Numbered from the stretch's first letter, positions 17,214-27,103 are shown. The stretch: DNA of 64,000 nt from Pedobacter boryungensis (GCF_013204825.1 NZ_JABMKV010000003.1:248001-312000), one strand, 5' to 3'. Notes: a model not told the origin generated them from the letters alone. Made by a program: numbers and translations.

Positions 17214-17903
17214 ATGAACCGAATTGACAGACTTTTTGGAATTTTAATACTCTTGCAATCAAGAAAATACGTTACTGCCGAAAAAATTGCTAGTCAATTT
17301 AACATTAGTGTGCGTACAGTTTATAGGGATATGAAAGCGCTTGGTGAACAAGGAATTCCTTTAAGTTTTGAGCAAGCCAAAGGATATTTTATTGTGCAAG
17401 GTTATTTTTTACCCCCTATTTCCTTTAATTCGGATGAAGCAAATGCATTATTATTAATGGAACGCTTTTTAGAGGGTTTCGCCGATAAATCAATCACACA
17501 ACATTATACAACAGCATTAAACAAGGTTAAAACTGTACTTCGTACTTCGCAAAAAGAAAAATTAGAGCTTTTAAATGAAAACATAAAATTGCAGTTACCT
17601 GAAAGATTAACTAATAATTTCGATTATTTATCAGTGTTGCAAAATGCAATTTCAGCAAAATGTATTATCGAGATTAGCTATAAGAATAACAAAGAAGAAA
17701 TTAGCAAAAGGGAGATCGAACCAATTGGATTAATTTTTTATGCGTTTAGTTGGCATTTAATTGCCTGGTGCCATTTAAGAAATGAGTATCGCGATTTTAA
17801 ACTAAATAATATGATCAATATACATTGCACTGAAATTCCTTTCAGAAGAGCTGCGCATATGTCTTTAAACGACTATATGAAACTACTGCCTGTTAATTAT
17901 TAA
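17214..17903 (+). CDS. YafY-type transcriptional regulator (HTH plus WYL domain)
   Basis: A 229-aa regulator. The N-terminal winged helix-turn-helix (about 1-58) contains VTAEKIASQFNISVRTVYRD. The C-terminal WYL domain (about 130-210) includes SWHLIAWCHLRNEYRDFKLN, in which the name-giving WYL is replaced by WHL. WYL proteins sense ligands or nucleic acids and control stress or metabolic genes. The start is the ATG at 17214, one codon after an in-frame TTG. It is divergent from the amidohydrolase and is followed by a DinB-like gene, a common pairing. Confidence 0.88.
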   Translation: MNRIDRLFGILILLQSRKYVTAEKIASQFNISVRTVYRDMKALGEQGIPLSFEQAKGYFIVQGYFLPPISFNSDEANALLLMERFLEGFADKSITQHYTTALNKVKTVLRTSQKEKLELLNENIKLQLPERLTNNFDYLSVLQNAISAKCIIEISYKNNKEEISKREIEPIGLIFYAFSWHLIAWCHLRNEYRDFKLNNMINIHCTEIPFRRAAHMSLNDYMKLLPVNY

Positions 17904-17983
17904 TATTTTTTAATTTCTTTTTTCACACTGCCATAGGGTTGTCAGTCGCTCTACTTTTCTTTGTTCTATAAAACAGAGAAATT

Positions 17984-18481
17984 ATGAATATTATTGAATT
18001 TTTATTAAAAGAATTAGAAAGCGAAGCGCAAACTACTCGTAAATTTTTAGCGTTGGTTCCATTTGATAAAGCACAATGGGCTCCACATGAAAAAAGCATG
18101 AAAATGATGCCACTGTCAACTCATATTGCAGAGTTGCCTAGTTGGATAAGCTTAGGTTTAACAACCGATGAGTTAGATTTTGCCACCGCCCCCTACGAAC
18201 CAATTGTAGTAAACAATAATGATGAGTTGCTAGCAATATTTGAAAAAAGTTATGAGGGCGCAAAAGAAGAATTGGCGAAAGCAAAAGAAGAAGATTTAAT
18301 CAAAAGATGGGTTTTGCGTAATGGTGAACAAATTTTGAGTGATATGGATAAATATGGAATTATTCGCATTGCATTTAGTCAAACAACTCACCACAGAGCA
18401 CAATTAGGAGTTTATTTCCGTTTATTAAATATCCCTGTTCCTTCCAGTTATGGACCAACCGCCGACGATCAAAATTTTTAA
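17984..18481 (+). CDS. DinB-like four-helix protein (DUF1569/DinB superfamily)
   Basis: A 165-aa protein with the DinB four-helix pattern. Likely metal ligands are His in STHIAELP and the pair in QTTHHRAQLGVYFRLL. Superfamily members include thiol transferases using bacillithiol or mycothiol and many uncharacterised stress proteins; the actual reaction here is unknown. It follows the WYL regulator by 80 nt on the same strand and is likely part of its regulon, an inference from position. A hairpin that could end transcription lies 10 nt downstream. Confidence 0.82.
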   Translation: MNIIEFLLKELESEAQTTRKFLALVPFDKAQWAPHEKSMKMMPLSTHIAELPSWISLGLTTDELDFATAPYEPIVVNNNDELLAIFEKSYEGAKEELAKAKEEDLIKRWVLRNGEQILSDMDKYGIIRIAFSQTTHHRAQLGVYFRLLNIPVPSSYGPTADDQNF

Positions 18482-18490
18482 ACCATTTTC

Positions 18491-18527
18491 ACATAGGCAC
18501 ATCAGATTTATAACGATGGGCCTATGT
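18491..18527 (+). terminator. Hairpin downstream of the DinB-like gene
   Basis: ACATAGGC (18491-18498) pairs with GCCTATGT (18520-18527). After one A-G mismatch, four more pairs (CATC/GATG) extend the stem, leaving an 11-nt loop. A short T-rich stretch (TTTC) follows, weak for intrinsic termination. Confidence 0.5.
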
Positions 18528-18564
18528 TTCTATCTGGTTGTACTCTATAGATGTGTTAAAATGT

Positions 18565-18572
18565 TAACTTTG
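18565..18572 (+). promoter_or_regulatory. -7 promoter element of rluF
   Basis: TAACTTTG is an exact match to TAnnTTTG, 24 nt upstream of the rluF ATG. A TTG at 18538-18540 could be the -33 element, but the 24-nt spacer is longer than usual. Confidence 0.5.
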
Positions 18573-18596
18573 TAGTTAAATTACTAATTCTACTCA

Positions 18597-19574
18597 ATGT
18601 CTGATTCTACAACACGGTTAAACAAATACATTAGCGAAAGCGGTTTATGCTCAAGAAGAGCCGCTGATAGGTATATTGAGCAAGGTCAAGTTTTTATTAA
18701 CGGTCGTAAAGCCAAAGTAGGCGATAAGGTGTTTTTTGGCGATATAGTAAGTGTTAATGGCAATACCATTGAGCCTAAACAAGCAGAGAACTCTATTCTT
18801 TTAGCATATAACAAACCTGTTGGCATCACCAGCACTACAGAAGCTAATGTTAAAGGAAACATTGTTGATCATGTAAACCATAGTGAGCGTGTTTTTCCTA
18901 TTGGAAGATTAGATAAGGATTCTCAAGGATTAATATTTTTAACCAATAATGGAGATTTAGTTAATAAGATTTTACGTGCTGGTAATAATCACGAGAAAGA
19001 ATACATCGTAACTGTAAATAAACCTTTAACCGATCAATTTATTGAAGGAATGAGTAAAGGTGTTCCAGTGTTGGGTGTGATGACTAAAAAATGTAAAGTA
19101 ACAAAAGAGAGTTCTTTCATTTTTAAAATTACATTGATACAAGGTCTAAACCGTCAAATTCGTAGGATGTGTGAATATTTCGGCTTCGAAGTAACGAAGT
19201 TGGAAAGAACACGCATTATGAATATTACACTTAAAGGTTTAGCTGTAGGCGACTGGAGAGAATTAACTGAAGAAGAACAAACTGAAATATTCAAATTAGT
19301 CGCTAAATCTAGTTCTGAAAAACCAGTTGTACCAAAAAGAGTTACTAAAAAATCAGCAGCAGAAAAAGAAGAAAAACCTGCACAACGCTTTGCTAAAGAG
19401 AAAACTCGTGGCTCATCAAAACCTAAAGGAGATTCTAAAGGGAATAGCTCATTTAAAGGTAATGCAAATAGTAGCGATTGGTTTAAGTCCGGCCCTAGTA
19501 AAAGACCAACTCGTCCATCAAATGGAAAATCTGGTGCGCCTGGCGCAAAAACGCGTAGCCCTAAAAGGAAATAG
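18597..19574 (+). CDS. rluF: 23S rRNA pseudouridine synthase RluF-like, with basic C-terminal tail
   Basis: A 325-aa pseudouridine synthase. The N-terminal S4 RNA-binding domain (about 6-60) includes [20 protein letters not shown]. The catalytic motif [15 protein letters not shown] holds Asp106, as in the RluF/RsuA group. [20 protein letters not shown] is the conserved basic motif near the end of the fold. RluF isomerises a uridine in helix 75 of 23S rRNA. From about residue 240 a Lys/Ser/Gly-rich, probably disordered tail of some 85 residues follows, longer than in the E. coli enzyme and likely to bind rRNA (inference). Confidence 0.9.
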   Translation: MSDSTTRLNKYISESGLCSRRAADRYIEQGQVFINGRKAKVGDKVFFGDIVSVNGNTIEPKQAENSILLAYNKPVGITSTTEANVKGNIVDHVNHSERVFPIGRLDKDSQGLIFLTNNGDLVNKILRAGNNHEKEYIVTVNKPLTDQFIEGMSKGVPVLGVMTKKCKVTKESSFIFKITLIQGLNRQIRRMCEYFGFEVTKLERTRIMNITLKGLAVGDWRELTEEEQTEIFKLVAKSSSEKPVVPKRVTKKSAAEKEEKPAQRFAKEKTRGSSKPKGDSKGNSSFKGNANSSDWFKSGPSKRPTRPSNGKSGAPGAKTRSPKRK

Positions 19575-19677
19575 GTCGAGCTTTATAAGCTGAGTTAAAT
19601 GTCTGTATATAAAGTCATTTTATAATTGAAATTAATACTCATCACATTCGATCCCTAACTCATAACACAAAAATAAT

Positions 19678-19685
19678 TACCTTTG
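19678..19685 (+). promoter_or_regulatory. -7 promoter element of rlmN
   Basis: TACCTTTG matches TAnnTTTG exactly and ends 6 nt before the rlmN ATG at 19692, so transcription should start at or within a few bases of the start codon. No convincing -33 element was seen. Confidence 0.5.
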
Positions 19686-19691
19686 CACTTA

Positions 19692-20747
19692 ATGCTGAGC
19701 ACTAAAAAAATAGATATTCGTTCGTTGGATTTGCCAAGTTTGCAACAACATTTCTTGGAAATGAAGGAGCCTGCTTACCGAGCAAAACAAGTCTATCAAT
19801 GGCTTTGGGAGAAATCTGCCAGAAGTTTTGAAGAAATGAGTAATCTGTCAAAAGATCTTCGCAAAAAGCTAGATGATAATTATTCCATCAACGTTGTTGA
19901 AATAAACAGCGCTCAATTTAGTAACGATCATACTATTAAAAATGCATTTCGTTTATACGACGGCAACATAGTTGAAGGTGTTTTAATTCCTACAGAAGAA
20001 CGCATGACAGCTTGTGTGAGTTCGCAAGTTGGCTGTAGCTTAACCTGTAAATTTTGTGCAACAGGTTATATGGATCGCAAGCGGAATCTAAACGCTGATG
20101 AAATTTACGATCAGGTTGTTTTAATAGATCAACAGGCGAAAAAAAATTACAATATTCCACTCACAAACATTGTGTACATGGGTATGGGTGAGCCTTTATT
20201 GAATTATGCGAATGTACTTAAATCAATTGAACGAATTACGTCGCCAGACTGTTTAAACATGAGTTATAAACGGATTACCGTTTCTACTGCTGGTATTGCC
20301 AAAATGATAAAAAAACTAGGCGATGATGGCGTAAAGTTCAATTTAGCGCTTTCTCTACATGCGGCAAACGATGTAAAACGTCATGAAATTATGCCAATAA
20401 CTGAGCATAATTCCTTAAAAGCATTGGCTGAAGCACTTAAATATTATTTCCAAAAAACTAAAAATCCAGTTACTTACGAATACATCGTTTTCAATAATTT
20501 TAATGATGAAATTCAAGATGCAATGGAATTAGTTAAGTTTTGCAAACATGTGCCTTGTAAAGTAAATCTCATCGAATATAATCCTATTCAATTTGCAGAT
20601 TTCATTAATGCAGAAGGCGATAAAATTGATGCTTTTGCCGCGTATTTGCGCAACCATGGTGTCAATACAAACATCAGGCGTAGCCGCGGTAAAGATATTG
20701 ATGCAGCTTGTGGACAATTAGCGGTTAAGGAAACTGCCGAAAGTTAA
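19692..20747 (+). CDS. rlmN: Dual-specificity rRNA/tRNA methyltransferase RlmN
   Basis: A 351-aa radical SAM enzyme that methylates C2 of A2503 in 23S rRNA and of A37 in some tRNAs. The iron-sulfur cluster motif CxxxCxxC is C115, C119, C122 (VGCSLTCKFCATGYM). The methyl-carrying Cys340 lies in DIDAACGQLA, and its partner Cys108 in TACVSSQ. NIVYMGMGEPLLNY is the SAM-binding region. The ATG at 19692 is preferred to an in-frame TTG at 19683, which overlaps the -7 promoter element. Confidence 0.95.
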   Translation: MLSTKKIDIRSLDLPSLQQHFLEMKEPAYRAKQVYQWLWEKSARSFEEMSNLSKDLRKKLDDNYSINVVEINSAQFSNDHTIKNAFRLYDGNIVEGVLIPTEERMTACVSSQVGCSLTCKFCATGYMDRKRNLNADEIYDQVVLIDQQAKKNYNIPLTNIVYMGMGEPLLNYANVLKSIERITSPDCLNMSYKRITVSTAGIAKMIKKLGDDGVKFNLALSLHAANDVKRHEIMPITEHNSLKALAEALKYYFQKTKNPVTYEYIVFNNFNDEIQDAMELVKFCKHVPCKVNLIEYNPIQFADFINAEGDKIDAFAAYLRNHGVNTNIRRSRGKDIDAACGQLAVKETAES

Positions 20748-20773
20748 TTTTTAGTTTCCAATAAGCAATTGCC

Positions 20774-20793
20774 AGTCTGAGCTTGTCGAAGAC
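20774..20793. repeat. Possible dispersed intergenic repeat unit
   Basis: The intergenic bases AGTCTGAGCTTGTCGAAGAC, with short GTCT/AGAC arms, match from memory a short sequence often seen between genes in many environmental bacteria. Only one copy was noticed here, so its status as a repeat rests on recall, not on this window. Confidence 0.3.
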
Positions 20794-20854
20794 CTATCTT
20801 TCCATTCTTTTACTTCTATTTTCCATTCTCTATTATTTTTTACTAAATTGAATT

Positions 20855-21553
20855 ATGATAGCTGTAAAACGTTTAGCCACAGACATAATTGGATTACTTT
20901 TTCCAGAGTTGTGTAATGCCTGTGGTACGCATCTATATTACGGAGAAAAGGAAATTTGCATAAAATGCTTGTACGATTTACCTTATACAGACTATCATTT
21001 ATACAACGATAATTCGGTTGCTAAACAATTATGGGGTCGATTACCCTGCAATGCAGCTATGGCTATGCTTTATTTTAGAAAGGGCACAAATGTTCAAAAT
21101 TTGATGCATAGTCTAAAATACAAGGGACAAACTGAAGTTGGTGTAAGATTAGGCCATCTTTTAGGAGAAAGATTAAAATTAAATAGCGTATATAATGATA
21201 TCGATTTAATTATTCCTGTTCCACTACATCCAAAAAAAGAAAGATTAAGGGGCTATAATCAAAGTGAATTTATTGCTAAAGGAATTGCAGAAGTTTTGGA
21301 TATTCCAATGAGCCCTAATCATTTGTTACGTGGTAAATCTACAGATAGTCAGACTAAAAAATCGAGATATGTACGTTACGAGAATATGCAGTCGGTTTTT
21401 GAGATTCATCAGGCAAAACAAATAGAAAACCTACACGTTTTGTTAGTGGATGATGTAATTACTACTGGAGCAACGTTAGAAGCCTGCGGTAATGCATTAT
21501 TAACAGCGGGAATTAAAAAATTAAGTATAGCAGCAATTGCATTTGCAAAATAA
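20855..21553 (+). CDS. ComF-like phosphoribosyltransferase-family protein
   Basis: A 232-aa ComF-family protein. The N-terminal zinc-finger-like region has LCNACG and EICIKCL (CxxC pairs). The C-terminal type I phosphoribosyltransferase fold ends in the PRPP loop VLLVDDVITTGATLEAC. ComF proteins are needed for DNA uptake in transformable bacteria, but the family is also found in species without known competence. The lipoprotein gene starts 2 nt after its stop, so the pair is probably co-transcribed. Confidence 0.9.
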   Translation: MIAVKRLATDIIGLLFPELCNACGTHLYYGEKEICIKCLYDLPYTDYHLYNDNSVAKQLWGRLPCNAAMAMLYFRKGTNVQNLMHSLKYKGQTEVGVRLGHLLGERLKLNSVYNDIDLIIPVPLHPKKERLRGYNQSEFIAKGIAEVLDIPMSPNHLLRGKSTDSQTKKSRYVRYENMQSVFEIHQAKQIENLHVLLVDDVITTGATLEACGNALLTAGIKKLSIAAIAFAK

Positions 21554-21555
21554 TT

Positions 21556-22941
21556 ATGCGTTTAAAATTACTATTTCTAGGTATTGTTCTTAGTCTCTTT
21601 TTTGCTGCTTGCAATAAGGATGAGGATGTTACTTTTGATTTAGACGCTAAAGTTAATTTTTCAATAGATAGTGTCTTATTTGATACCGTTTTTACCTCTA
21701 TTGGTTCTAGTACTAGACGATTAAAAGTATACAACCCAAACCCTAAAGCAATTAATATCAATAACATCAAATTAAGCGGTGGTATTTCTTCTGCGTTTAG
21801 TTTAAATATTAATGGGTTAGCAACTTCAGAAACTAGCGATTTAAAAGTAAATGGGAACGATTCGATTAACGTCTTTGTAAAAGTTAATATTAATCCTACT
21901 AACCAAAGTTTACCTTTTATAGTACAAGATTCAATCTTATTTTATTTTAATGGCAAAAAACAAAGCATCCCTTTGGTGGCTTACGGACAAAATGCCAATT
22001 TCATAAATAGCGGCACCATATCTACTAATACTACATGGAATAGCAAATTGCCATACTTAATTTATAAATCTGTAACTGTAGCCAAAGACGCTAATTTAAC
22101 AATAGCGCCTGGCACAAGAATCCTTTTCCATGGAAATTCTACCATGAGCGTAAAAGGTACTTTAACAGCGGTTGGCACTAAAGCAGATAGTATTTTGTTT
22201 GCTAGCGATCGATTAGAAAAGTTATATATGGATGAAACAGGCCAATGGAATGGGCTTCATTTTTATCCAGAAAGTAAAAACTCTCAAATCAATTATGCGA
22301 TTATTAAAAACGGTATTGCTGGAATTACTGTAGATTCACTCTCAGAGAATAACAAACCTAAATTACTATTAACCAATAGTATTATTAAAAACATGGAGGT
22401 AGTTGGCTTTTTAGGTTATCAAACAGAGTTGACAGCTTTTAATAACCTTTTTTTTAATTGTGGACAGTACTTGTTATATGGCGTTGGTGGTGGTGTATAT
22501 AATTTAAAGCAAAACACTTTTGCGGGTTATAACCTCAATTTTCCTAGAAAGACCGCAGCAGTTTATTTATCAGATTACATTAGCAATACACAATCTGCTA
22601 ATCTTACAGCAGAACTTTACAACAATATTATTTGGGGGAATTTGGCTGATGAATTTACAATTGATAAAAAAGATGCGAAGACAACGGTTTTAATCATGGT
22701 AAAAAATAATTTGTTAAAAGTTTCTACTACGACTTATGGTACTAATGGAAATATTTTAAATATGGATCCATCATTTGCAAATCCTGAAATGGGTAATTTT
22801 AAACTAAATAAAGTTAGCCCAGCCAACAACAAGGGATTTAACCTGAGTTCAGATGATTATTTCAATACATACTTACACAAAGACCTAAATAATAAATCAA
22901 GAATATTCCCTTCTGATTTAGGCTGTTATGAAAATAATTAA
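21556..22941 (+). CDS. Lipoprotein with right-handed beta-helix region, unknown function
   Basis: A 461-aa protein with a lipoprotein signal (LFLGIVLSLFFAAC, Cys19). Residues about 60-145 look like a beta-sandwich (LKVYNPNPKAININNIKLSG). From about 150 there are repeated short beta strands and Asn turns (for example LTIAPGTRILFHGNSTMSVK, INYAIIKNGIAGITVD, LTNSIIKNMEVVGFLG) typical of right-handed parallel beta-helices. Such proteins can bind or degrade surface glycans, but no catalytic residues can be assigned. It lies 2 nt behind the comF-like gene. Confidence 0.75.
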   Translation: MRLKLLFLGIVLSLFFAACNKDEDVTFDLDAKVNFSIDSVLFDTVFTSIGSSTRRLKVYNPNPKAININNIKLSGGISSAFSLNINGLATSETSDLKVNGNDSINVFVKVNINPTNQSLPFIVQDSILFYFNGKKQSIPLVAYGQNANFINSGTISTNTTWNSKLPYLIYKSVTVAKDANLTIAPGTRILFHGNSTMSVKGTLTAVGTKADSILFASDRLEKLYMDETGQWNGLHFYPESKNSQINYAIIKNGIAGITVDSLSENNKPKLLLTNSIIKNMEVVGFLGYQTELTAFNNLFFNCGQYLLYGVGGGVYNLKQNTFAGYNLNFPRKTAAVYLSDYISNTQSANLTAELYNNIIWGNLADEFTIDKKDAKTTVLIMVKNNLLKVSTTTYGTNGNILNMDPSFANPEMGNFKLNKVSPANNKGFNLSSDDYFNTYLHKDLNNKSRIFPSDLGCYENN

Positions 22942-23014
22942 AAAATTATAAACTTTTTTAAAACAATTAGTATTCGCTTGCGTTTATTATTTCGAGAGCG
23001 TTAATTTAGATGGT

Positions 23015-23049
23015 AAGGGTCGGTATTTCGTCAAGAAATACCGGCCCTT
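23015..23049 (+). terminator. Strong hairpin between convergent genes
   Basis: AAGGGTCGGTATTTC (23015-23029) and GAAATACCGGCCCTT (23035-23049) form a 15-bp stem with one G-T pair and a 5-nt loop. On the plus strand a T-rich stretch (TACTTTTTC) follows, so it likely ends the comF-like/lipoprotein transcript. It touches the stop codon of the convergent kinase gene and may serve both directions. Confidence 0.75.
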
Positions 23050-25817
23050 TACTTTTTCAAGTAAATTGCCAAAACTTCCTTAATTTCTTCGGGATTAAAT
23101 GGTTTCAAGATATGTCCATTCATACCCGACTCTTTGAACTTCATATTCTCATTATGCAGTGTTGAAGCAGTTAATGCAATAATTGGGAGTTTTTTATAAT
23201 AATCACCAGAAATTTCTCGAATAATACGAGTGGTATCAAAGCCATCAATTCCTGGCATTCTGATATCCATAAATACTAAATCGTAAATATTATTTACAAT
23301 TTTATTAATTGCCTCTTCTCCGTTAGTTGCAAAATCAATTATTAATCCCCACTTACTTAAAAATCTTTTTGCAATTAAGATGTTCACTTCATTATCATCA
23401 ACTACTAGTATTTTTTTACCTGTAAATGCGCTTGGTTTAGCTATAAGTGTTGGAACTACAACAGAATCTGATATTTTCTTAAAATCAATAGCAAATGAAA
23501 ATAGCGTTCCTTTACCTTCTGTACTCTCTACTTTAATTTCTGAATTATGCAGCTTTAATAATCTTTTGGTAATGGCAAGACCTAAACCCGTTCCTCCATA
23601 TTTTCTAGAAATATCTGATCCTGCCTGCGTAAAAGTTTCAAAAATATATGATTGCTTATCTTTAGGAATACCAATTCCATTATCCTTAATCTCAAAACAA
23701 ATCAAACAAGAATCAATGTTATTATATTTTAGTTTTACTTTAAGATCTATTTTACCCTTATCTGTAAATTTAATTGCGTTACCTAATAGATTTACAATTA
23801 CTTGATATAATCTAGTTTTATCGCCTAACAATTGTTCTGGCACCCTATCATCGTAAGTTAAGGTAAGCAAATTGCCTTTTTTGCCGGCACTTACCTGTAA
23901 AGAGTTAGTAATATCTACGCATAAAGTATGTAAATCAAATGGAATAGTTTCCAATTGCAGATTACCCGTTTCAATTTTGGTAAAATCAAGTATATCATTA
24001 ATAATATTCAGTAGATTTTCACCAGAAAATTTAAGAATATTCAGATCGTCAATTTGTGATGCTTTAGGGTGATTATCCAATAGCAAATGGGTCATTCCAA
24101 TTACAGCATTTAAAGGTGTCCTAATTTCATGGCTCATTACAGAAAGAAACATTTCCTTTGCTTCGCTTAATTGCAAAGCTTGTTCTCGAGCCTCCACCAT
24201 CTCTCTTTCTACCTGCTTGCGTTGGGTAATATCATAAATGAGCTCGACTTGTCGTTCTAACTGACCCATTGCATTAATAATTGGCGTATTAGCAACAGAA
24301 AGCCAGATAGGCATGCCATCCTTTTTATGGGCTAGCACTTCTATGGTATAAGCTTGTTTATTAGCGGCTTTCTCCCTAGCTTGAGCAATTAACTCCTTGT
24401 CCGTATCTGCAGTTGATAAGACATCGCCTAACATTTTTCCTGAAAGTTCTTGCAAAGAATATCCTATCAGTTGCTCCAACGCTTCATTTACCCAGGTAAT
24501 TTCTCCGTTTTCATTAGCTATAGTTACACCAGTATTAGTTTTACTAGCAACTAATGATAAAATTTGTAGTTCCTCTTCTGCTTTTTTCTTTTCGGTGATA
24601 TCAATAATAATTTCAACCTCAGTTTCTACTTTACCTTCATCATCTAATACAACAGTGTTGTATATGGATAGCCAAATAGGTTCCTTATCTTTTCGATAAG
24701 CTAAAATATCAACAGTAAAAGATTGTTTTTTTTGAGTGAGCGCTCTAGCATTTTCTATCAATGACCAATCAGTATCAGGGCCACTTATTAAATCTCCTAA
24801 TGGTTTGCCTTTTAAATCTTCAAGGTTAAATCCCGTGATTTTTTCAAAAGCATCATTAATCCAAGTTACATTGTTATTGGCATCATTAATAACAACACCA
24901 TTATTTACTTTACTAGCTACAAAGGAAAGCTGGGTTAGCTCACTCTCAACCTTTTTTTGTTCAGTAATATCTCTTCCATAAGAATACCAACGGTCATCTT
25001 TGAACACCATTCCCCAGCCAATCCATCTTACCTGACCACTTTTACTTACCAATCGAAAATCAATGTTGAACTGTTTACTTTTGTCTTTTAGTCCTTTTTC
25101 AATAGCGTAAACTGTTTTATCAATATCCTCACGATAACAATAACTCCACATACTATGGCCAATCACCTCTTCTACCGTATAGCCAAGCATAGAAGTAACT
25201 GCATCATTAATAAAAAGTATCGCTCCAGACCTATCTAAGATGCAATGGATTTCTGGTGAAGCAGTAAAAATACCAACAAACTCATCAAAGCGTTTAGTTT
25301 GCGCTTCTAATTGCAAATTTTTCCTTTTTAATGCCAATTGCGCTACCACTTGAACCGCTAAGGTCTGTAATGCTTCAAGTTGATTTTCGTTTAACTGCCT
25401 AGATTCATAATCTAGTAAACACAAACAGCCTAATGCAAAACCTTCAGCATCTTTTAAAGGGGCGCTGGCATAAAAACGGATGTTCTGTATGTGGGAATAT
25501 TTAGGATTATTTGAAAGCTCTGGTTCCAAAGTCACATCTGGCACTACAAAAATGTGATCGTACATCATTGTATGCTGGCAGATTGCCATCTCCCTTGGTA
25601 GCTTTTTATACTCAGAATCTATACCAATTGCAGAGCGCAGAACAATTGCATCCCTATCTACAAATGCTACGTAAGCCATGGGCACGTTAGCAATTTGCGC
25701 TGCTAATTTTACCAAATTATCCAGTTCATTCGCTAATCCATCTCCCAAAATATCATAAGAATACAAAGCCTTTAGGCGTTGTTCCTCATCTTCGGGAGAA
25801 ATAGGATTAGTAAACAT
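23049..25817 (-). CDS. Hybrid sensor histidine kinase (GAF, three PAS, HisKA, HATPase, receiver)
   Basis: A 922-aa soluble hybrid kinase. Order: GAF-like sensor (about 20-165), three PAS/PAC domains (about 175-290, 295-410, 415-535), HisKA with SHEIRTPLNAVIGM, and HATPase with the N box NLLGNAIKFTD plus DNGIGIP and GTGLGLAI. It ends in a receiver (about 800-920) with KILVVDDNEVN, the phospho-acceptor Asp in YDLVFMDIRMPG, and the conserved Lys in ILKPF. No membrane helix is seen, so it should sense a cytoplasmic signal. The second and third PAS copies are alike (internal duplication). It starts 14 nt downstream of glyA; no dedicated response regulator is adjacent. Confidence 0.9.
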   Translation of the reverse strand: MFTNPISPEDEEQRLKALYSYDILGDGLANELDNLVKLAAQIANVPMAYVAFVDRDAIVLRSAIGIDSEYKKLPREMAICQHTMMYDHIFVVPDVTLEPELSNNPKYSHIQNIRFYASAPLKDAEGFALGCLCLLDYESRQLNENQLEALQTLAVQVVAQLALKRKNLQLEAQTKRFDEFVGIFTASPEIHCILDRSGAILFINDAVTSMLGYTVEEVIGHSMWSYCYREDIDKTVYAIEKGLKDKSKQFNIDFRLVSKSGQVRWIGWGMVFKDDRWYSYGRDITEQKKVESELTQLSFVASKVNNGVVINDANNNVTWINDAFEKITGFNLEDLKGKPLGDLISGPDTDWSLIENARALTQKKQSFTVDILAYRKDKEPIWLSIYNTVVLDDEGKVETEVEIIIDITEKKKAEEELQILSLVASKTNTGVTIANENGEITWVNEALEQLIGYSLQELSGKMLGDVLSTADTDKELIAQAREKAANKQAYTIEVLAHKKDGMPIWLSVANTPIINAMGQLERQVELIYDITQRKQVEREMVEAREQALQLSEAKEMFLSVMSHEIRTPLNAVIGMTHLLLDNHPKASQIDDLNILKFSGENLLNIINDILDFTKIETGNLQLETIPFDLHTLCVDITNSLQVSAGKKGNLLTLTYDDRVPEQLLGDKTRLYQVIVNLLGNAIKFTDKGKIDLKVKLKYNNIDSCLICFEIKDNGIGIPKDKQSYIFETFTQAGSDISRKYGGTGLGLAITKRLLKLHNSEIKVESTEGKGTLFSFAIDFKKISDSVVVPTLIAKPSAFTGKKILVVDDNEVNILIAKRFLSKWGLIIDFATNGEEAINKIVNNIYDLVFMDIRMPGIDGFDTTRIIREISGDYYKKLPIIALTASTLHNENMKFKESGMNGHILKPFNPEEIKEVLAIYLKK

Positions 25818-25831
25818 ACTTAATAAGAGAT

Positions 25832-27103
25832 TTATTTATATAGCGGGAATCGATTAACTAAAGCTAATACTTTTTCTCTTACTTGTCGAAGATTACTTTC
25901 ATCTTCTGGCTGAGTTAAAACTTGATCAATCAAATCTACAATCTGTTCCATTTCACTCTCTTTAAAACCTCTACTAGTAATTGCTGCAGTACCTACACGC
26001 ATGCCAGAAGTTACAAATGGAGATTTATCATCAAATGGAACCATATTTTTATTTACGGTGATGTCTGCATTTTCTAATGCTTTCTCCGCTAATTTACCCG
26101 TGATGTTTTTATTACGAAGGTCAATTAACATCAAATGATTATCGGTACCACCAGAAATAATACCATATCCTTTTGCTACAAAAGCCTTTGCCATAGCTTG
26201 TGCATTTGCGCCAACTTGCTTAATATAAGTTAAATACTCATCAGATAAGGCTTCGCCAAACGCGATTGCTTTAGCAGCAATAATATGCTCTAATGGCCCA
26301 CCTTGTGTACCTGGAAAAACAGCCATATCCAGCAAGGCTGACATCATTTTTATTTCACCTTTTGGTGTTTTTAATCCCCATGGGTTTTCAAAATCTTTAC
26401 CCATCATAATCATTCCACCACGTGGACCACGTAAAGTTTTGTGTGTGGTAGTCGTTACAATGTGACAATGAGGAAGTGGATTTGCTAACAACCCTTTTGC
26501 AATAAAGCCAGCTGGATGAGAAATATCTGCCAAAACCAAAGCACCAATTTGATCTGCTACTTTACGAATGAATGCGTAATCCCATTCTCTTGAATAAGCT
26601 GATGCACCACAAATAATTAACTTTGGTTTTTCTGCTAAAGCTACTTCCTCTAATTTAGCATAGTCGATTAAACCATCTTCTTTTTTAACCCCATAAAAAT
26701 GTGGTTGATATAGTTTACCTGAAAAGTTTACAGGAGAACCATGCGTTAAGTGTCCACCATGAGAAAGATCAAATCCTAAAATTTTATCTCCCGGTTGAAT
26801 AACAGCTAACATAACCGCTGCGTTTGCTTGTGCGCCAGAGTGAGGTTGTACATTTACCCATGCTGCACCGAAAAGTTCTTTTGCTCTTTCAATAGCCAAG
26901 TTCTCTATCTCATCTACCACCTGACAACCGCCATAATAGCGTTTACCTGGTAAGCCTTCAGCGTACTTATTAGTTAATACCGAACCTGCGGCTTCCAGCA
27001 CCTGTTTGCTCACAAAGTTTTCTGATGCAATTAGCTCAAGGCCGTGCTCTTGTCTGTCTAATTCTCTATCAATCAAGTCAAAAATTAAAGTATCTCGTTT
27101 CAT
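25832..27103 (-). CDS. glyA: Serine hydroxymethyltransferase
   Basis: A 423-aa PLP enzyme interconverting serine and glycine with tetrahydrofolate, the main one-carbon source. The conserved N-terminal [10 protein letters not shown], substrate-binding [14 protein letters not shown], and the PLP Lys motif [15 protein letters not shown] are present. Length is normal. The sensor kinase gene follows after 14 nt. Upstream is a 259-nt gap divergent with dxs. Confidence 0.96.
   Translation of the reverse strand: MKRDTLIFDLIDRELDRQEHGLELIASENFVSKQVLEAAGSVLTNKYAEGLPGKRYYGGCQVVDEIENLAIERAKELFGAAWVNVQPHSGAQANAAVMLAVIQPGDKILGFDLSHGGHLTHGSPVNFSGKLYQPHFYGVKKEDGLIDYAKLEEVALAEKPKLIICGASAYSREWDYAFIRKVADQIGALVLADISHPAGFIAKGLLANPLPHCHIVTTTTHKTLRGPRGGMIMMGKDFENPWGLKTPKGEIKMMSALLDMAVFPGTQGGPLEHIIAAKAIAFGEALSDEYLTYIKQVGANAQAMAKAFVAKGYGIISGGTDNHLMLIDLRNKNITGKLAEKALENADITVNKNMVPFDDKSPFVTSGMRVGTAAITSRGFKESEMEQIVDLIDQVLTQPEDESNLRQVREKVLALVNRFPLYK

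Noticed and set aside
17158..17262. N-terminal extension of the amidohydrolase
   Set aside because: It would run through the operator candidate and the start of the divergent regulator gene, and adds residues without family support.
23380..23805. 141-codon plus-strand frame inside the sensor kinase
   Set aside because: Antisense to the conserved HATPase and receiver domains.
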